52,840 nt of DNA from CAMTWZ01 sp964412365 (lineage in GTDB: Bacteria; Bacteroidota; Rhodothermia; Balneolales; HLUCCA01), in assembly GCA_964412365.1 (NCBI GenBank), contig CAYPOI010000009.1, positions 1 through 52,840 of the forward strand, given 5' to 3'. The notes beneath the pieces are model-generated. The model made no database searches, had not been told where the DNA came from, and saw only the letters and a list, made by a program, of their open reading frames with translations. Position 1 is the stretch's first letter. Each line of letters opens with the position of its first letter. Made by a program: the position numbers and the translations under genes. Shown here piece after piece: positions 38,435 through 47,759 of the stretch.

Positions 38435-39934
38435 ATGATCGACTTCTGGCAGAGCGTGTTTCAGAACCCGTGGGTCTCGATGGTGTTGTTGGTATTCGCA
38501 TTGGCCTCAGTCGGAATCATTCTCGCGTTTTCTGTCGGCCAATTCCATCTGTTTTATCTGTATCTGCGATACGGACTCAAAAAAACACCTCCAGCCAAGC
38601 CCTTTGAAGCCGGTGAACACCTCGAGGTCGTCATCCAGATTCCCATTTATAATGAGGTGTTTGTCGCCGAGCGGGTGATTGATCGATGCGCCAATCAAGA
38701 TTACCCGAAAGACCGATTTCGGGTACAAGTTTTGGACGATTCGGATGACACCGAAACCGGACCCTTGATCGCGAAAGCCGTCGACAAAGCGCGGCTATCC
38801 GGAACCACGATCCACGTGCTTCGCCGCCCCGATCGAACCGGATACAAAGCCGGAAATCTTGCGAATGGATTGATGCATGACGATGCCCCGTTCATCGCCA
38901 TCATCGATGCCGATTTCGCTCCCGAACCCGATTTTCTGAGCCGAGTGATGCCCCGTTTTCGTGACGACTCCATCGGCTGCGTGCAGACCCGCCCCCGACA
39001 TATGAACCGTGATTTCTCCTGGCTCACCCTGGCCCAAGCGCTGCTGCATGATGCGTTTTATCTGGTAGAGCAGCAAGCGCGTCACGCGGCAGGATGCTTC
39101 ATCCGCTTCAACGGCACAGGCGGTATATGGCGCCGCACAGCCTTGGTTGATGCGGGCGGATGGCAGCACGATACCATTTCCGAGGACATGGACCTTGCCT
39201 ATCGAGCGCAATTGAAGGGATGGAGGCTGTTTTTCGATATCCATGTGGATGTCCCAGCAGAACTTCCGGTGTCGGTCAATGATGTGAAGATCCAACAGTA
39301 TCGTTGGGCGAAAGGGCGGGCGCAGGTCATCCGCAAAACATTGGGATCGCTGTGGAATGCGAATCTCACGTTCAAAGTGAAAGGTCATGCCTTATTGGAC
39401 ATGCTCAATATCTTCGCCGTTCCCGCCGGATTAACATTAGCTCTTGCCTCCCTCTGGTTCATTTTTTCGAGTTCCAAACCCATCCCCACTGCATTGCAGA
39501 CCGTGTTCATGTTGCTTCAGATCAATGTGATCCTATTGCCCTTGTTCACCTTCGCCGCCATGCGTCATTATGGTGTGGGACTTTTTGGAACCCTGAAAGA
39601 ATGGCTGCGATCCTTTCCGGCTTTCTTTCCACTCTTGCTGGCCATGGCGCCGTTGGCCACAGCCGCGTTGATCGACGGACTCACCGGTAAATCCGCTGTC
39701 TTCCACTCCACGCTCAAATACAATGTGAACGACCTCGGCGCGAAATGGAAAACGAGGCGCTTCGCCACGCACGGCATCAGTCGTAGCACATGGGCGGAAG
39801 GAGCGATGGCCTTATATTTCGTGACCGGAGTGTGGATGGGTGTTTCCATCGGAGTGATCGCGTTGGTCCCGTTTCACAGCATACTATTCATCGGATACGG
39901 ATTCGTCTGCATCGCATCCATCCTCAAGACTTGA
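38435..39934 (+). CDS. Membrane glycosyltransferase, GT2 (cellulose-synthase-like)
   Basis: A 499-residue processive-type GT2 enzyme. One N-terminal membrane segment (about 13-40), then the cytosolic catalytic domain with the four family motifs: Asp101-Asp102 (VLDDSDD), DAD 158-160, catalytic base in SEDMD (249-251) and QQYRW 287-291; four or so helices follow. Together these define a polymerising beta-glycan synthase such as CslA-like mannan/glucan enzymes. It leads a four-gene cluster with a second GT2, a Wzi-like porin and a TPR-like lipoprotein, pointing to a surface polysaccharide. Spacing to the next gene is 3 nt. Confidence 0.92.
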   Translation: MIDFWQSVFQNPWVSMVLLVFALASVGIILAFSVGQFHLFYLYLRYGLKKTPPAKPFEAGEHLEVVIQIPIYNEVFVAERVIDRCANQDYPKDRFRVQVLDDSDDTETGPLIAKAVDKARLSGTTIHVLRRPDRTGYKAGNLANGLMHDDAPFIAIIDADFAPEPDFLSRVMPRFRDDSIGCVQTRPRHMNRDFSWLTLAQALLHDAFYLVEQQARHAAGCFIRFNGTGGIWRRTALVDAGGWQHDTISEDMDLAYRAQLKGWRLFFDIHVDVPAELPVSVNDVKIQQYRWAKGRAQVIRKTLGSLWNANLTFKVKGHALLDMLNIFAVPAGLTLALASLWFIFSSSKPIPTALQTVFMLLQINVILLPLFTFAAMRHYGVGLFGTLKEWLRSFPAFFPLLLAMAPLATAALIDGLTGKSAVFHSTLKYNVNDLGAKWKTRRFATHGISRSTWAEGAMALYFVTGVWMGVSIGVIALVPFHSILFIGYGFVCIASILKT

Positions 39935-39937
39935 CAC

Positions 39938-41089
39938 ATGCTTGATTTCATCGCTTCTTGGAATTGGTTCGATTGGACTGTCGGCACCTGGGTGTGTTTC
40001 TATTTTGTGTTGATGTGGTTTCTCATCATCGGACTGAGCCGCCTGAAACGCTCCGTTCCGCTGAAAGATGAAGACTGTATGCCGGTGACCGTTTTGGTGA
40101 GCGCGCGAAATGAAGAGCAAGATCTTTCGCTGTGTTTGGATGCCATCATGCGGCTCGATTACCCGAAAGACAAGCTTCAAGTGGTGCTGGTCAACGACAT
40201 GTCGACGGACCGTACCGGTGAGATCATGGAATCTGTGGCACGGGAGCATGCGCACGTACAGGTTCTGCATACCGACGCGTTGCCACCCAACGGCCTTGAG
40301 GCGAAGGCGCGCGGCATCGCTCATGGGTTCAAGGTCGCAACCGGCGATTGGGTGATGATCACGGATGCCGACGCGACCGTACATCCGCTATGGATCCGTC
40401 ATACGCTCGGGAAAGTCACGCCTGAAACCGGCATGGCAGGCGGGTCCTTGGTGGTACGGCCTGATTCGTGGATCGGGGTGATCGAACGGGTCTCATGGGC
40501 CTTTGTGCAGATGTTCAACATGGGAATGGCCGGATGGGGGGTTTCCTTCGCCTGTCTCGGACCCAACATGGCGATCCGCCGCTCGATCTATGTGGAAGCC
40601 GGTGGTTTGGAAAACGCCACGTTCAAAGTGGCCGAAGATCTTGCCTTGCTTCAGATGGTGGTCGACAAAGGCGCGAAAGTGGACAGCTATCTGGACGAAG
40701 AAACCACAGCCACGCTCAGTCCGGTGCCGTCCCTAAAACATCTCATCAGCCAGCAACGTCGTTGGTTCGGTGGTGGCATCTCGCATGGCATCTTGTATAA
40801 GCTGGTTCTGTTCTTTTCGTTCTGGTGGGGGTTCGGCGTTGTCGTGTATCTGTTTTTCGGATGGATCATCAGCTGGCAGGCGTGGCTCACGTTCATCTTA
40901 GGGAAAGCCTTCACCGAAGCCTTCTTTATGATGCAGCAAAGGCGTCGGATGGGACTCAAAAAGCATGTCCGTTATGTATGGGTTCTGGAATTCTATCATT
41001 TGTTCATCATCGCCATTCTTCCACCATCGTTCCTGTTCACCCGGAAAATCAAATGGATGGGCGTTGGGTACAGCATCGAGTACAAATGA
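39938..41089 (+). CDS. Membrane glycosyltransferase, GT2
   Basis: A 383-residue GT2 enzyme with one N-terminal helix (about 18-35), nucleotide-sugar-binding region VSARNEEQDL and VLVNDMSTD, metal-binding DAD (143-145), the acceptor motif AEDLAL and QQRRWFGGG, and two or three C-terminal helices. It resembles hopene/carotenoid-type and capsule GT2 transferases more than the processive enzyme before it, so it could prime or decorate the polymer, but the acceptor is unknown. Its TGA overlaps the start of the Wzi-like gene (ATGA). Confidence 0.9.
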   Translation: MLDFIASWNWFDWTVGTWVCFYFVLMWFLIIGLSRLKRSVPLKDEDCMPVTVLVSARNEEQDLSLCLDAIMRLDYPKDKLQVVLVNDMSTDRTGEIMESVAREHAHVQVLHTDALPPNGLEAKARGIAHGFKVATGDWVMITDADATVHPLWIRHTLGKVTPETGMAGGSLVVRPDSWIGVIERVSWAFVQMFNMGMAGWGVSFACLGPNMAIRRSIYVEAGGLENATFKVAEDLALLQMVVDKGAKVDSYLDEETTATLSPVPSLKHLISQQRRWFGGGISHGILYKLVLFFSFWWGFGVVVYLFFGWIISWQAWLTFILGKAFTEAFFMMQQRRRMGLKKHVRYVWVLEFYHLFIIAILPPSFLFTRKIKWMGVGYSIEYK

Positions 41090-42750
41090 TGAAAACCGCG
41101 ATCCTGTTCTTGTTGCTTTTGAGTATGGCATCGATTGCTGAGGCGCAGAGTTCGGTCGTGCCCGCGCATCATCCGGTGTACGAATGGCTTCATGCCCAGC
41201 GAGTGAATGGGGTTGTGACCGGTTACCGTCATGAAATACGGCCGATGTCGAGGGGCGATGTGCTCGGTTTTCTGAATCAAGCGCAAAGCAACCAAACTGA
41301 TTTAAGCCGGACGGACCAATTGCTCCTGCATGATTTTCTGAACGAGTTCGATTTTCGCCGCTTCCGTCACAATCGAACCTTCATTCAAGATGCGATCGGG
41401 TGGTTTTCTCATTCGGTCCCGCAGGGGATGTCGGCTCGGCGCGATCCCCATCTGTTCGCCCCCATCACACAAGATTCGGTCTTGTATGGCTCGTTTTATG
41501 TGCAATACACCTTCGGGAATTTCATCTTGACGGATGATGCCGGAAAACGCAACGGACCCATCTCTACCGTGGCCATGAAAGGATTTCTGAACCACAGCAA
41601 CGGATTCGGCATGCACATCGAAGCAGAGAACGCCTCCATCCATAAGAACATCCCATTGCTGCGTTACGACCCGCAATGGGGCCACACGCATGAACAGGAT
41701 GTGACCACAAGGGCTGGCAATCCAAGTTCCACATCCTATCGGTATGAAGGATTTATATCGTATCAGCGACCGTATTTGAGTATCCATTTCGGTTCGGGGG
41801 CCACTTCGTTGGGACCGTATGTGACGGAGCCGTTGATCATCCGCGAGGATGCGCCCTATTTCACATCCTTCCGATACGATATCGGCACACCGAAACTGAT
41901 GTTCAGCTATATGCATGGTCATCTGTTTTCGGAAGCGAGTTTCAGCAGCCGGATGTACATGGGCGATACCATCACTGTGAAGCGTTCGCCCGAACGATGG
42001 ATGACGATGCATCGTCTCACCATCGAGCCTGTTCCGCAAATCACCTTCGGGTTGTACGAAACGGTCATTTACAGCAGCCGAGGGCTCGATTTCAACTACC
42101 TGAATCCCATGTTCCCATACATCTTCGGGGAGTACAACAGCGGCGACCGAGATAATAACTTGTTGGGGGCGGATGTCGTGGCCCGTCCCATTCCCGGAAC
42201 GGAACTCTTCGGATCCTTGCTGATCGACGATATGCCGAGCATCGACAAGATTGTGAAACTCGACTCGACGAAGATGATTTTCACGGTGGGGATGCACCAG
42301 CGCTTGCCTGCGAATCTTCAACTGGGAATGAGCTACACCCGGTCGGATGCTCACATGTACACGCATTACATGAGGCTGAATACCTATGAGAACGTGAATC
42401 GGGCGTTGGGACACTCCATGGGTCCGAACGGCGAGGAATATGCCATCCGGCTCACATCCCGCTTGCCCTATCGAACCCGCATCATGGCGGGGTATCGGTT
42501 CATCCGAAAAGGGATGAATCCACCTGGAGAAAATGTGGGAGGCGACCTGCTGAACGGCCTCAACACTCTTTCCGTGCCGATATATGATGGTGCCGATGTG
42601 CACGACCGGCGGTTGCTTGAACTCGATGTGGTGACGGAGCCCTTTCGGGGCATCCGGTTCGCGCTGGGCATCGCCGATACACGTGTGCTGAAGGGCACCC
42701 AGATCCCAAGTGAGACCTTCGTCGATTTCCGGTTCAGCTACGGATTCTGA
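41086..42750 (+). CDS. Wzi-like capsule assembly outer-membrane protein
   Basis: A 554-residue exported protein: signal peptide (MMKTAILFLLLLSMASIAEA), a helical region with HPVYEWLHAQRVNGVVTGY, and then a long run of amphipathic beta strands ending FVDFRFSYGF, an aromatic C-terminus typical of outer-membrane barrels. Sequence and layout fit the Wzi capsule-assembly family, which anchors polysaccharide at the outer membrane. The ATG at 41086 overlaps the previous stop; the open frame reaches back to 40825, but that part only shadows the glycosyltransferase. It is coupled to the next gene through TGATG. Confidence 0.87.
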   Translation: MMKTAILFLLLLSMASIAEAQSSVVPAHHPVYEWLHAQRVNGVVTGYRHEIRPMSRGDVLGFLNQAQSNQTDLSRTDQLLLHDFLNEFDFRRFRHNRTFIQDAIGWFSHSVPQGMSARRDPHLFAPITQDSVLYGSFYVQYTFGNFILTDDAGKRNGPISTVAMKGFLNHSNGFGMHIEAENASIHKNIPLLRYDPQWGHTHEQDVTTRAGNPSSTSYRYEGFISYQRPYLSIHFGSGATSLGPYVTEPLIIREDAPYFTSFRYDIGTPKLMFSYMHGHLFSEASFSSRMYMGDTITVKRSPERWMTMHRLTIEPVPQITFGLYETVIYSSRGLDFNYLNPMFPYIFGEYNSGDRDNNLLGADVVARPIPGTELFGSLLIDDMPSIDKIVKLDSTKMIFTVGMHQRLPANLQLGMSYTRSDAHMYTHYMRLNTYENVNRALGHSMGPNGEEYAIRLTSRLPYRTRIMAGYRFIRKGMNPPGENVGGDLLNGLNTLSVPIYDGADVHDRRLLELDVVTEPFRGIRFALGIADTRVLKGTQIPSETFVDFRFSYGF

Positions 42751-43475
42751 TGTTCTGGCTCCTGCTTGTACTGGTTTCGTCCTGTCCGGATTCCTTCCTC
42801 GACGAAGCCGACCGGGTTCGCCGTACACAGGGTCGCATCCAAGAAATGCGGGTACTGGAAGCCCGTATGCGGGGCTGTGAGCCTTCCGTACCCTTCTTGG
42901 CTCAAGTGGCGAACCGGTACATCGAATTGTCGGAAGATCCGGTGGGACGTGCGCGTCGGTCTTCGTGGCTGGAATCCGGTTTCGCGAATGCGCGCCGAGC
43001 CTTGAAACAGAATCCGAACAGTTCGGTCGCCAATGAAATCATGGCCACGGCGTTCGCGGCCAAGCTGAATCAATCCGGGTTGATGGGACAAGTACGACTT
43101 GCAGATTCCGTGCGGATCTATGCCCAAGCGGCTGTGGATGCGGATCCTAGGAACCCGACAGCGCATCATATTCTAGGCCGTTGGTATTCGGAATTGGCCA
43201 ATTTGGGATGGGTGACATCCCTATTCGCAGGAATGGCCACGGAAGCGGATGTGTCGAAAGCTCCCGAGTTCGCGATGATGCATTTTCAGCTGGCGTTCCG
43301 ATTGGATGCGTCGATCCAAAACCGATACTGGCTGGGTCGAAGCTTGGACCGAGCCGGAGACAAACGTCAAACCCGAATCTTGTATCAGGCCGGCATCACT
43401 GAACCTGCCAAAACCGATTCGGAAAAGGCGATGCAAGCCGATATGCGAGCTTGGTTGCAGAAGAATCCCCGATAA
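42750..43475 (+). CDS. TPR-like lipoprotein in the glycan cluster
   Basis: A 241-residue protein with a very short lipoprotein signal (LLLVLVSSC, lipobox Cys at about residue 12) and a helical-repeat body. Segments such as ALKQNPNSSVANEIMATAFA and AAVDADPRNPTAHHILGRWY look like TPR units and recall the RMDN/FAM82 helical family. It would sit in the periplasm or on the outer membrane and serve as a scaffold. The start overlaps the stop of the Wzi-like gene, so a role in polysaccharide export or assembly is probable by context. Confidence 0.8.
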   Translation: MFWLLLVLVSSCPDSFLDEADRVRRTQGRIQEMRVLEARMRGCEPSVPFLAQVANRYIELSEDPVGRARRSSWLESGFANARRALKQNPNSSVANEIMATAFAAKLNQSGLMGQVRLADSVRIYAQAAVDADPRNPTAHHILGRWYSELANLGWVTSLFAGMATEADVSKAPEFAMMHFQLAFRLDASIQNRYWLGRSLDRAGDKRQTRILYQAGITEPAKTDSEKAMQADMRAWLQKNPR

Positions 43476-43493
43476 CCGTATATTTGCATCCCT

Positions 43494-43577
43494 GCCGAAG
43501 TGGTGGAACTGGTAGACGCGCACGTTTCAGGGGCGTGTGAGAGCAATCTCATGCGGGTTCGAGTCCCGCCTTCGGCA
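43494..43577 (+). tRNA. tRNA-Leu (anticodon CAG)
   Basis: Class II tRNA with acceptor stem GCCGAAG / CTTCGGC, D-arm with GGTAGAC, anticodon stem-loop CACGT-TTCAGGG-GCGTG giving CAG, a long variable arm and T-loop GGTTCGAGTCC. The CCA end is not encoded. It is followed at once by a terminator. Confidence 0.95.
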
Positions 43578-43582
43578 CATTA

Positions 43583-43620
43583 AAAAAACCCCGTTCAGCG
43601 ATGCTGAAGCGGGGTTTTTT
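43583..43620 (+). terminator. Rho-independent terminator after tRNA-Leu
   Basis: Stem CCCCG-TTCAGC pairs with GCTGAA-G-CGGGG (one bulged G), loop GAT, followed by TTTTTT; an A-run precedes it, so it may also work in the other direction. Confidence 0.9.
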
Positions 43621-43624
43621 GTTA

Positions 43625-43722
43625 TCGGGGATCAGGAACGGTGATCGGTTCTCTTCACCGATTTCTAATTTCGTCCATCGTCCATCGTCCATCGGTCCAC
43701 GGTCTACCACCTACGACCTACC
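43625..43722. repeat. Mosaic of three heptamer families in one 7-bp register
   Basis: TCGGGGA, TCAGGAA, CGGTGAT, then an inverted partner (CTTCACC, GATTTCT, AATTTCG), then TCGTCCA three times, then TCGGTCC, ACGGTCT, ACCACCT, ACGACCT. Families found singly elsewhere are joined here. It ends 2 bases before the stop codon of the lipoprotein gene (43725-43727). Confidence 0.85.
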
Positions 43723-43724
43723 TA

Positions 43725-44303
43725 TCAATGTCCCCACGGCGCCGGAGGCGCTTCGATAGGCGTAGACAGGTCGAAATCGATCCGCCAGGTCCAGGTCGTA
43801 TCCTGGATGGTGCCATAGGTGTAGCGCACATTCGGGACCACTTCGATGCGCCATCCGCGGAAGACTCCACTCTCCAAACTGCGCGGCCCGCTCTTGAATT
43901 CGTGACGGATCGCGGTTCCTTCGCCTTCGCTGAATCCTCCATACATGGTCACCTCATCGTCGGTGCCATCGGGATTCCGGTGGTCGTGACGCAGTTCGAG
44001 GTTGTCTTCATGACGCGTGAACACCCACGTACGCGACCGGTTCCAATCTTGCGCGTCTTCCAATTCGATGTGGAAGGGGGCCTTGATCAAACTATCCGAA
44101 CATTCGCGGAAATGAACAATCAACGTCTCCGTCCCCGTCAACATGTCGTCTCCCTCGGGCTCATACGTCAGCTTTCCGGCATAGGCATTCCCGCAATGTG
44201 AGGATAAGGCCTCGAACCATGCATCTCTCGGTGTCATTTCTTGACTCTCTTTAGCGCAAGATGCGAGAATCAATACGATGCTTAGAAGGAATATTTGTTT
44301 CAC
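43725..44303 (-). CDS. Hypothetical lipoprotein
   Basis: A 192-residue protein starting with GTG (44301-44303): VKQIFLLSIVLILASC has a clear lipobox with Cys at residue 16. The mature part is beta-rich and acidic (SEGEGTAIRHEF, WTWRIDFDL) and ends APPAPWGH. The frame stays open upstream to 44438, but that part only translates the (CCATACA)n heptamer array, so it is not protein. Function unknown; probably an outer-membrane-anchored protein. Both ends of the gene are bordered by heptamer tracts. Confidence 0.75.
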   Translation of the reverse strand: MKQIFLLSIVLILASCAKESQEMTPRDAWFEALSSHCGNAYAGKLTYEPEGDDMLTGTETLIVHFRECSDSLIKAPFHIELEDAQDWNRSRTWVFTRHEDNLELRHDHRNPDGTDDEVTMYGGFSEGEGTAIRHEFKSGPRSLESGVFRGWRIEVVPNVRYTYGTIQDTTWTWRIDFDLSTPIEAPPAPWGH

Positions 44304-44340
44304 GTGTATGGTGTATGGTGTATAGTGTATAGTGTATAGT
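44304..44340. repeat. Heptamer tract GTGTATG/GTGTATA x5, left arm
   Basis: Five units lie directly upstream of the GTG start of the lipoprotein. They are the complement of the CCATACA array at 44386-44441. Confidence 0.9.
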
Positions 44341-44385
44341 TTTTTGCTGATTCTAAATACCAAGGTCGTTAAAAAAGTCAACTTA

Positions 44386-44441
44386 CCATACACCATACAC
44401 CATACACCATACACCATACACCATACACCATACACCATACA
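44386..44441. repeat. Heptamer array CCATACA x8, right arm
   Basis: Eight perfect copies, the purest array in the window and so probably the most recent expansion. It ends flush against the stop codon of the GlmU-like gene (44442-44444) and pairs with 44304-44340 across a 45-base spacer. Confidence 0.92.
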
Positions 44442-45725
44442 CTATCTTCTTCCATCCCTTACCGAATACAGATACCTCATCATTCTCTCGTAAGCAGGCG
44501 ACATCTTCAATCCGCGCCGACCCATCATCACCAAGGCGGTTTCCAGGGCTTTGTCTAGGGCGAACACATCGATCGACACATCGGTCACCCACCCGAAGGA
44601 AGGGATGTATTTGGGTGGGAAGTTATTGGTGAGAACCGAACTGCTGACCCCACATACCGTTCCGGAATTGAGCATCGAATTGATGGCGGTTTTGCAGTGG
44701 TCGGCCAGGAAGAGTCCGCAGAATTGAAGCCCTGAATCTTCCAGTTCACCGGTTTCCCAGTTGTATACTTTTACGGCCGAGTAATTGTTTTTCAGGTTCG
44801 AATTGTTGGTATCGGCGCCGATGTTGACCCACTCGCCGATGAGGGAATTTCCGATGTACCCATCATGCGCTTTGTTGGAATAGCTCTGAAATATCGCCGC
44901 ACTGGTTTCTCCGCCGAGTTTGCACCAAGGTCCAGCGGTGGTTCCTTCGTAGATTTTCGCCCCCATCCGAACCGTCGAATGTTCGCCGATGGCCACAGGA
45001 CCACGGATCATCGCGCCGCTCATGATATTCGCATGGTCTCCGATTACAATCGGACCTTGGGAGGCATCCAAAATGATGCCCACATCCAACGTCACGTCTT
45101 TTCCAAGAAACACTTGGTCCGACCGCATGCAATAGAAGGGCTGAGAACCGAGTTCTGCAAGGGTTTTTTCGTGCTTGATTCGAGGGACATCCCGACGGAT
45201 CTCCTCAGCGTTGTGATGGGTCAGATCCCAGGAATGGTGCAACAGCATTCCGGACGTCGTTTCAGAAAATGAGATGTCGCGGAAGTTCACATCCACGTGC
45301 TTATGGCGGATGGGGTCCTCTGGCGTGTGTTTCACATCAAACGCGCTCCAGAATTGGTCGACATACGACGCCTGTTGCTTGTAGAAGCGCAAGGTGTCAT
45401 TGCCACTTAATCGGACGGCGATGGGAACACCTTCGAATGTGATTCCTTCACCGATGCCTAGAGCTGAGAGCTCAGCGCCCAGAGAGTCGAACGGCACGAA
45501 TCGGGAATTCACCCAGAGCCAGGTTTCGGATACATCCGGCGTCGGATCGTCAAACACGCCTTTCAACCACGGACGTAGCAATCGGCTGCATTTCTTGCTT
45601 TTCGTAATGCGTTTCCACTTTTCGCCAATGGTTAGGATGCCGAATCGCAGATCATCCAACGGACGCGTCAGCGCATTCGGATAAAATCTCGGCAGCGAGG
45701 TGTCTTCATAGAACAGGATGTTCAT
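44442..45725 (-). CDS. Alternative GlmU-like sugar nucleotidyl/acetyltransferase
   Basis: A 427-residue cytoplasmic protein of the Bacteroidota-type GlmU family. The N-terminal part (FYEDTSLPRFYPNALTRPL, RFGILTIGEKW) is a reduced nucleotidyltransferase; the C-terminal part (about 195-370) is a left-handed beta-helix with hexapeptide repeats such as IVIGDHANIMSGAMI and GPVAIGEHSTVRMGA. It should convert glucosamine-1-phosphate to UDP-GlcNAc. The overlap with glmS (ATGA) supports this: the two give consecutive steps of UDP-GlcNAc synthesis for peptidoglycan and LPS. Confidence 0.9.
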   Translation of the reverse strand: MNILFYEDTSLPRFYPNALTRPLDDLRFGILTIGEKWKRITKSKKCSRLLRPWLKGVFDDPTPDVSETWLWVNSRFVPFDSLGAELSALGIGEGITFEGVPIAVRLSGNDTLRFYKQQASYVDQFWSAFDVKHTPEDPIRHKHVDVNFRDISFSETTSGMLLHHSWDLTHHNAEEIRRDVPRIKHEKTLAELGSQPFYCMRSDQVFLGKDVTLDVGIILDASQGPIVIGDHANIMSGAMIRGPVAIGEHSTVRMGAKIYEGTTAGPWCKLGGETSAAIFQSYSNKAHDGYIGNSLIGEWVNIGADTNNSNLKNNYSAVKVYNWETGELEDSGLQFCGLFLADHCKTAINSMLNSGTVCGVSSSVLTNNFPPKYIPSFGWVTDVSIDVFALDKALETALVMMGRRGLKMSPAYERMMRYLYSVRDGRR

Positions 45726-47557
45726 TCGACGGTCACGCTTTTCGCAAGATTACGAGGTTGATCCACATCGCATTTCCGATTGATCGCGATGTGATAAGAA
45801 AGTAGTTGCAACGGGATGACGGCCAGCAACGGAACCAAGCAATCCGCCGTTTGCGGGATGGTGACGGAGAATTCGGCCAGCCTCAGCACCTCTTCATTCG
45901 ATTCGGTCGTGACGGCGATAATGCGGCCTTTACGCGCGCGCACTTCCTCGATATTGCTCACCATTTTCTCGTTGGTGTGATCGGCCGTTGCCAAAACAAC
46001 CACTGGCATGTGCTGGTCGATGAGCGCGATAGGACCGTGCTTCATTTCCGCAGCCGGGTACCCTTCGGCGTGTATATAACTGATTTCTTTCAACTTGAGC
46101 GCGCCTTCCAAGGCCACTGGGAAATTATAAGAGCGTCCCAGATACAAGAAATTCGGCGCATAGGTGAATACCTTGGCCAGTTCCTTGATTTCATCCGCTT
46201 TCGCCAAAATTTCGGTGATTTTCCCTGGAATGGCGTGAAGATCTCGAAGGATGGCTTTGCGCTCGGCATCTTTCATCGTGCCTTTTTTCTCGGCGAGCAG
46301 CAAGGCGATCATCGCCAATACCGTCACTTGCGCGGTGAAGGCTTTGGTGGATGCGACCCCGATCTCGGGTCCGGCATGAATGAAGACACCTGCTTCGGTT
46401 TCACGCGCGATGGTGGAGCCGACCACATTCACGACCCCGATCACCGTTGCGCCACGCTCTTTCGCTTCTCTTAGCGCGGCCAATGTATCGGCGGTCTCGC
46501 CACTTTGGGAAATCACGATCAACACATCATCGCTTCCGATGATCGGATTGTTATACCGAAATTCGGATGCGTATTCAACCTCGACCGGGATGCGGGCCAG
46601 CGATTCAATCAGGTATTCGCCAACCAATCCCGAATGCCACGACGTTCCGCATGCGGCGATCACAATGCGTTTGGCGGCGAGCAGTTTGTCCATAACAGGC
46701 TCGAGTCCGCCAAGAGTGATGGTTCCGGCTTCCGGGTTCAATCGTCCGCGCATGCAATCGGCCAAGGCACGGGGTTGCTCATAAATCTCCTTCAACATGA
46801 AATGCGGAAATCCGCCTTTCTCAATCTGCTCCAAATTGAGCGCGAGCTGATGCACTTCCTTTGAAATGGCCACATTGCGGATGGTTTTCACCTCATATCC
46901 GTTTCGGGTGATGACCGCCATTTCATCATCATCCAAATACACCACATGCTGGGTGTATTCGATGATGGGGGAGGCGTCCGAAGCCACAAAAAACTCATCT
47001 TTTCCGACGCCGACCAGCAATGGGGATCCGCGGCGAGCGGCAAACAACGTGTCCTGAAAATCTTCATGGACAATCGCGATGCCGAAGGTGCCCGTCACTT
47101 GTTGCAGCGCCATCTGGATCGCATTTTCGAAATTGCCCGAATTCACGGCATCCACTTCTTCGATCAGATGCGCGAGCACTTCGGTATCGGTCTGGCCTTC
47201 GAACACATGGCCTTTTGCCTCGAGCGAGGTTTTCAACACATTGTAGTTTTCGATGATGCCATTATGAACCAGCGCGAATTTGCGCTTTCCGCCTGTGTGG
47301 GGATGTGCGTTCACATCATTCGGTTCACCGTGCGTGGCCCAACGGGTGTGTCCGAGAGCGAGAGTGGCGTCCAAAGGCGAGGCATTCACCAATTTTTCGA
47401 GCAGGGCGACTTTTCCCTTCGCCTTCTTGATGTCGAGTTGCCCGTTCACCTGGGCGATGCCGGCGGAATCATATCCGCGGTATTCCAGACGTTTCAGACC
47501 TTTGATGATGACGTCCGATGCCGGACGATGACCGATATAACCTACAATTCCACACAT
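45722..47557 (-). CDS. glmS: Glutamine-fructose-6-phosphate aminotransferase
   Basis: A 611-residue enzyme making glucosamine-6-phosphate from fructose-6-phosphate and glutamine. Catalytic Cys2 (MCGIVGYIGHRP), LGHTRWATHGEP and HNGIIENY form the glutaminase domain; two SIS sugar-isomerase domains follow with IAACGTSWHSG and ISQSGETADT, and the C-terminus is KSVTVE as usual. The start ATG (47555-47557) is fixed by Cys2. It is the first gene of the glmS-glmU operon. The 290 bases upstream show no glmS ribozyme that I can recognise. Confidence 0.97.
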   Translation of the reverse strand: MCGIVGYIGHRPASDVIIKGLKRLEYRGYDSAGIAQVNGQLDIKKAKGKVALLEKLVNASPLDATLALGHTRWATHGEPNDVNAHPHTGGKRKFALVHNGIIENYNVLKTSLEAKGHVFEGQTDTEVLAHLIEEVDAVNSGNFENAIQMALQQVTGTFGIAIVHEDFQDTLFAARRGSPLLVGVGKDEFFVASDASPIIEYTQHVVYLDDDEMAVITRNGYEVKTIRNVAISKEVHQLALNLEQIEKGGFPHFMLKEIYEQPRALADCMRGRLNPEAGTITLGGLEPVMDKLLAAKRIVIAACGTSWHSGLVGEYLIESLARIPVEVEYASEFRYNNPIIGSDDVLIVISQSGETADTLAALREAKERGATVIGVVNVVGSTIARETEAGVFIHAGPEIGVASTKAFTAQVTVLAMIALLLAEKKGTMKDAERKAILRDLHAIPGKITEILAKADEIKELAKVFTYAPNFLYLGRSYNFPVALEGALKLKEISYIHAEGYPAAEMKHGPIALIDQHMPVVVLATADHTNEKMVSNIEEVRARKGRIIAVTTESNEEVLRLAEFSVTIPQTADCLVPLLAVIPLQLLSYHIAINRKCDVDQPRNLAKSVTVE

Positions 47558-47709
47558 ATGACTTGGGTATGATTTCTATATAGACAGTTCATTTTCTCTT
47601 GATGGGATAAAATACGCAAGTACCTTGCCACTTTTAAACTTAGGGATGGATGTAAAGCTGAAACTGTACGGATTTGATTAAAAGGACATCATTAAAATGA
47701 TGAATGCGC

Positions 47710-47736
47710 GTCCTGAGCCCCGCAGCGGCGAAGGAC
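47710..47736. repeat. REP-like palindrome GTCCT...AGGAC
   Basis: GTCCTGAGC and CGAAGGAC arms around a GC-rich centre. It resembles a short palindromic repeat that is common between genes of many bacteria. Confidence 0.55.
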
Positions 47737-47759
47737 CTAACCTGAGAGTGTCGTGGCTT

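Noticed and set aside
40825..41085. Longer start for the Wzi-like protein
   Set aside because: The extra 87 residues are an out-of-frame shadow of the glycosyltransferase and would hide the signal peptide.
44304..44438. N-terminal extension of the lipoprotein (MVYGVWCMVYG...)
   Set aside because: It is only the translation of the CCATACA heptamer array; the lipobox fixes the start at GTG 44303.
44386..44441. CRISPR-like direct repeats
   Set aside because: The units are 7 bp, contiguous and without spacers, and no cas genes are present.
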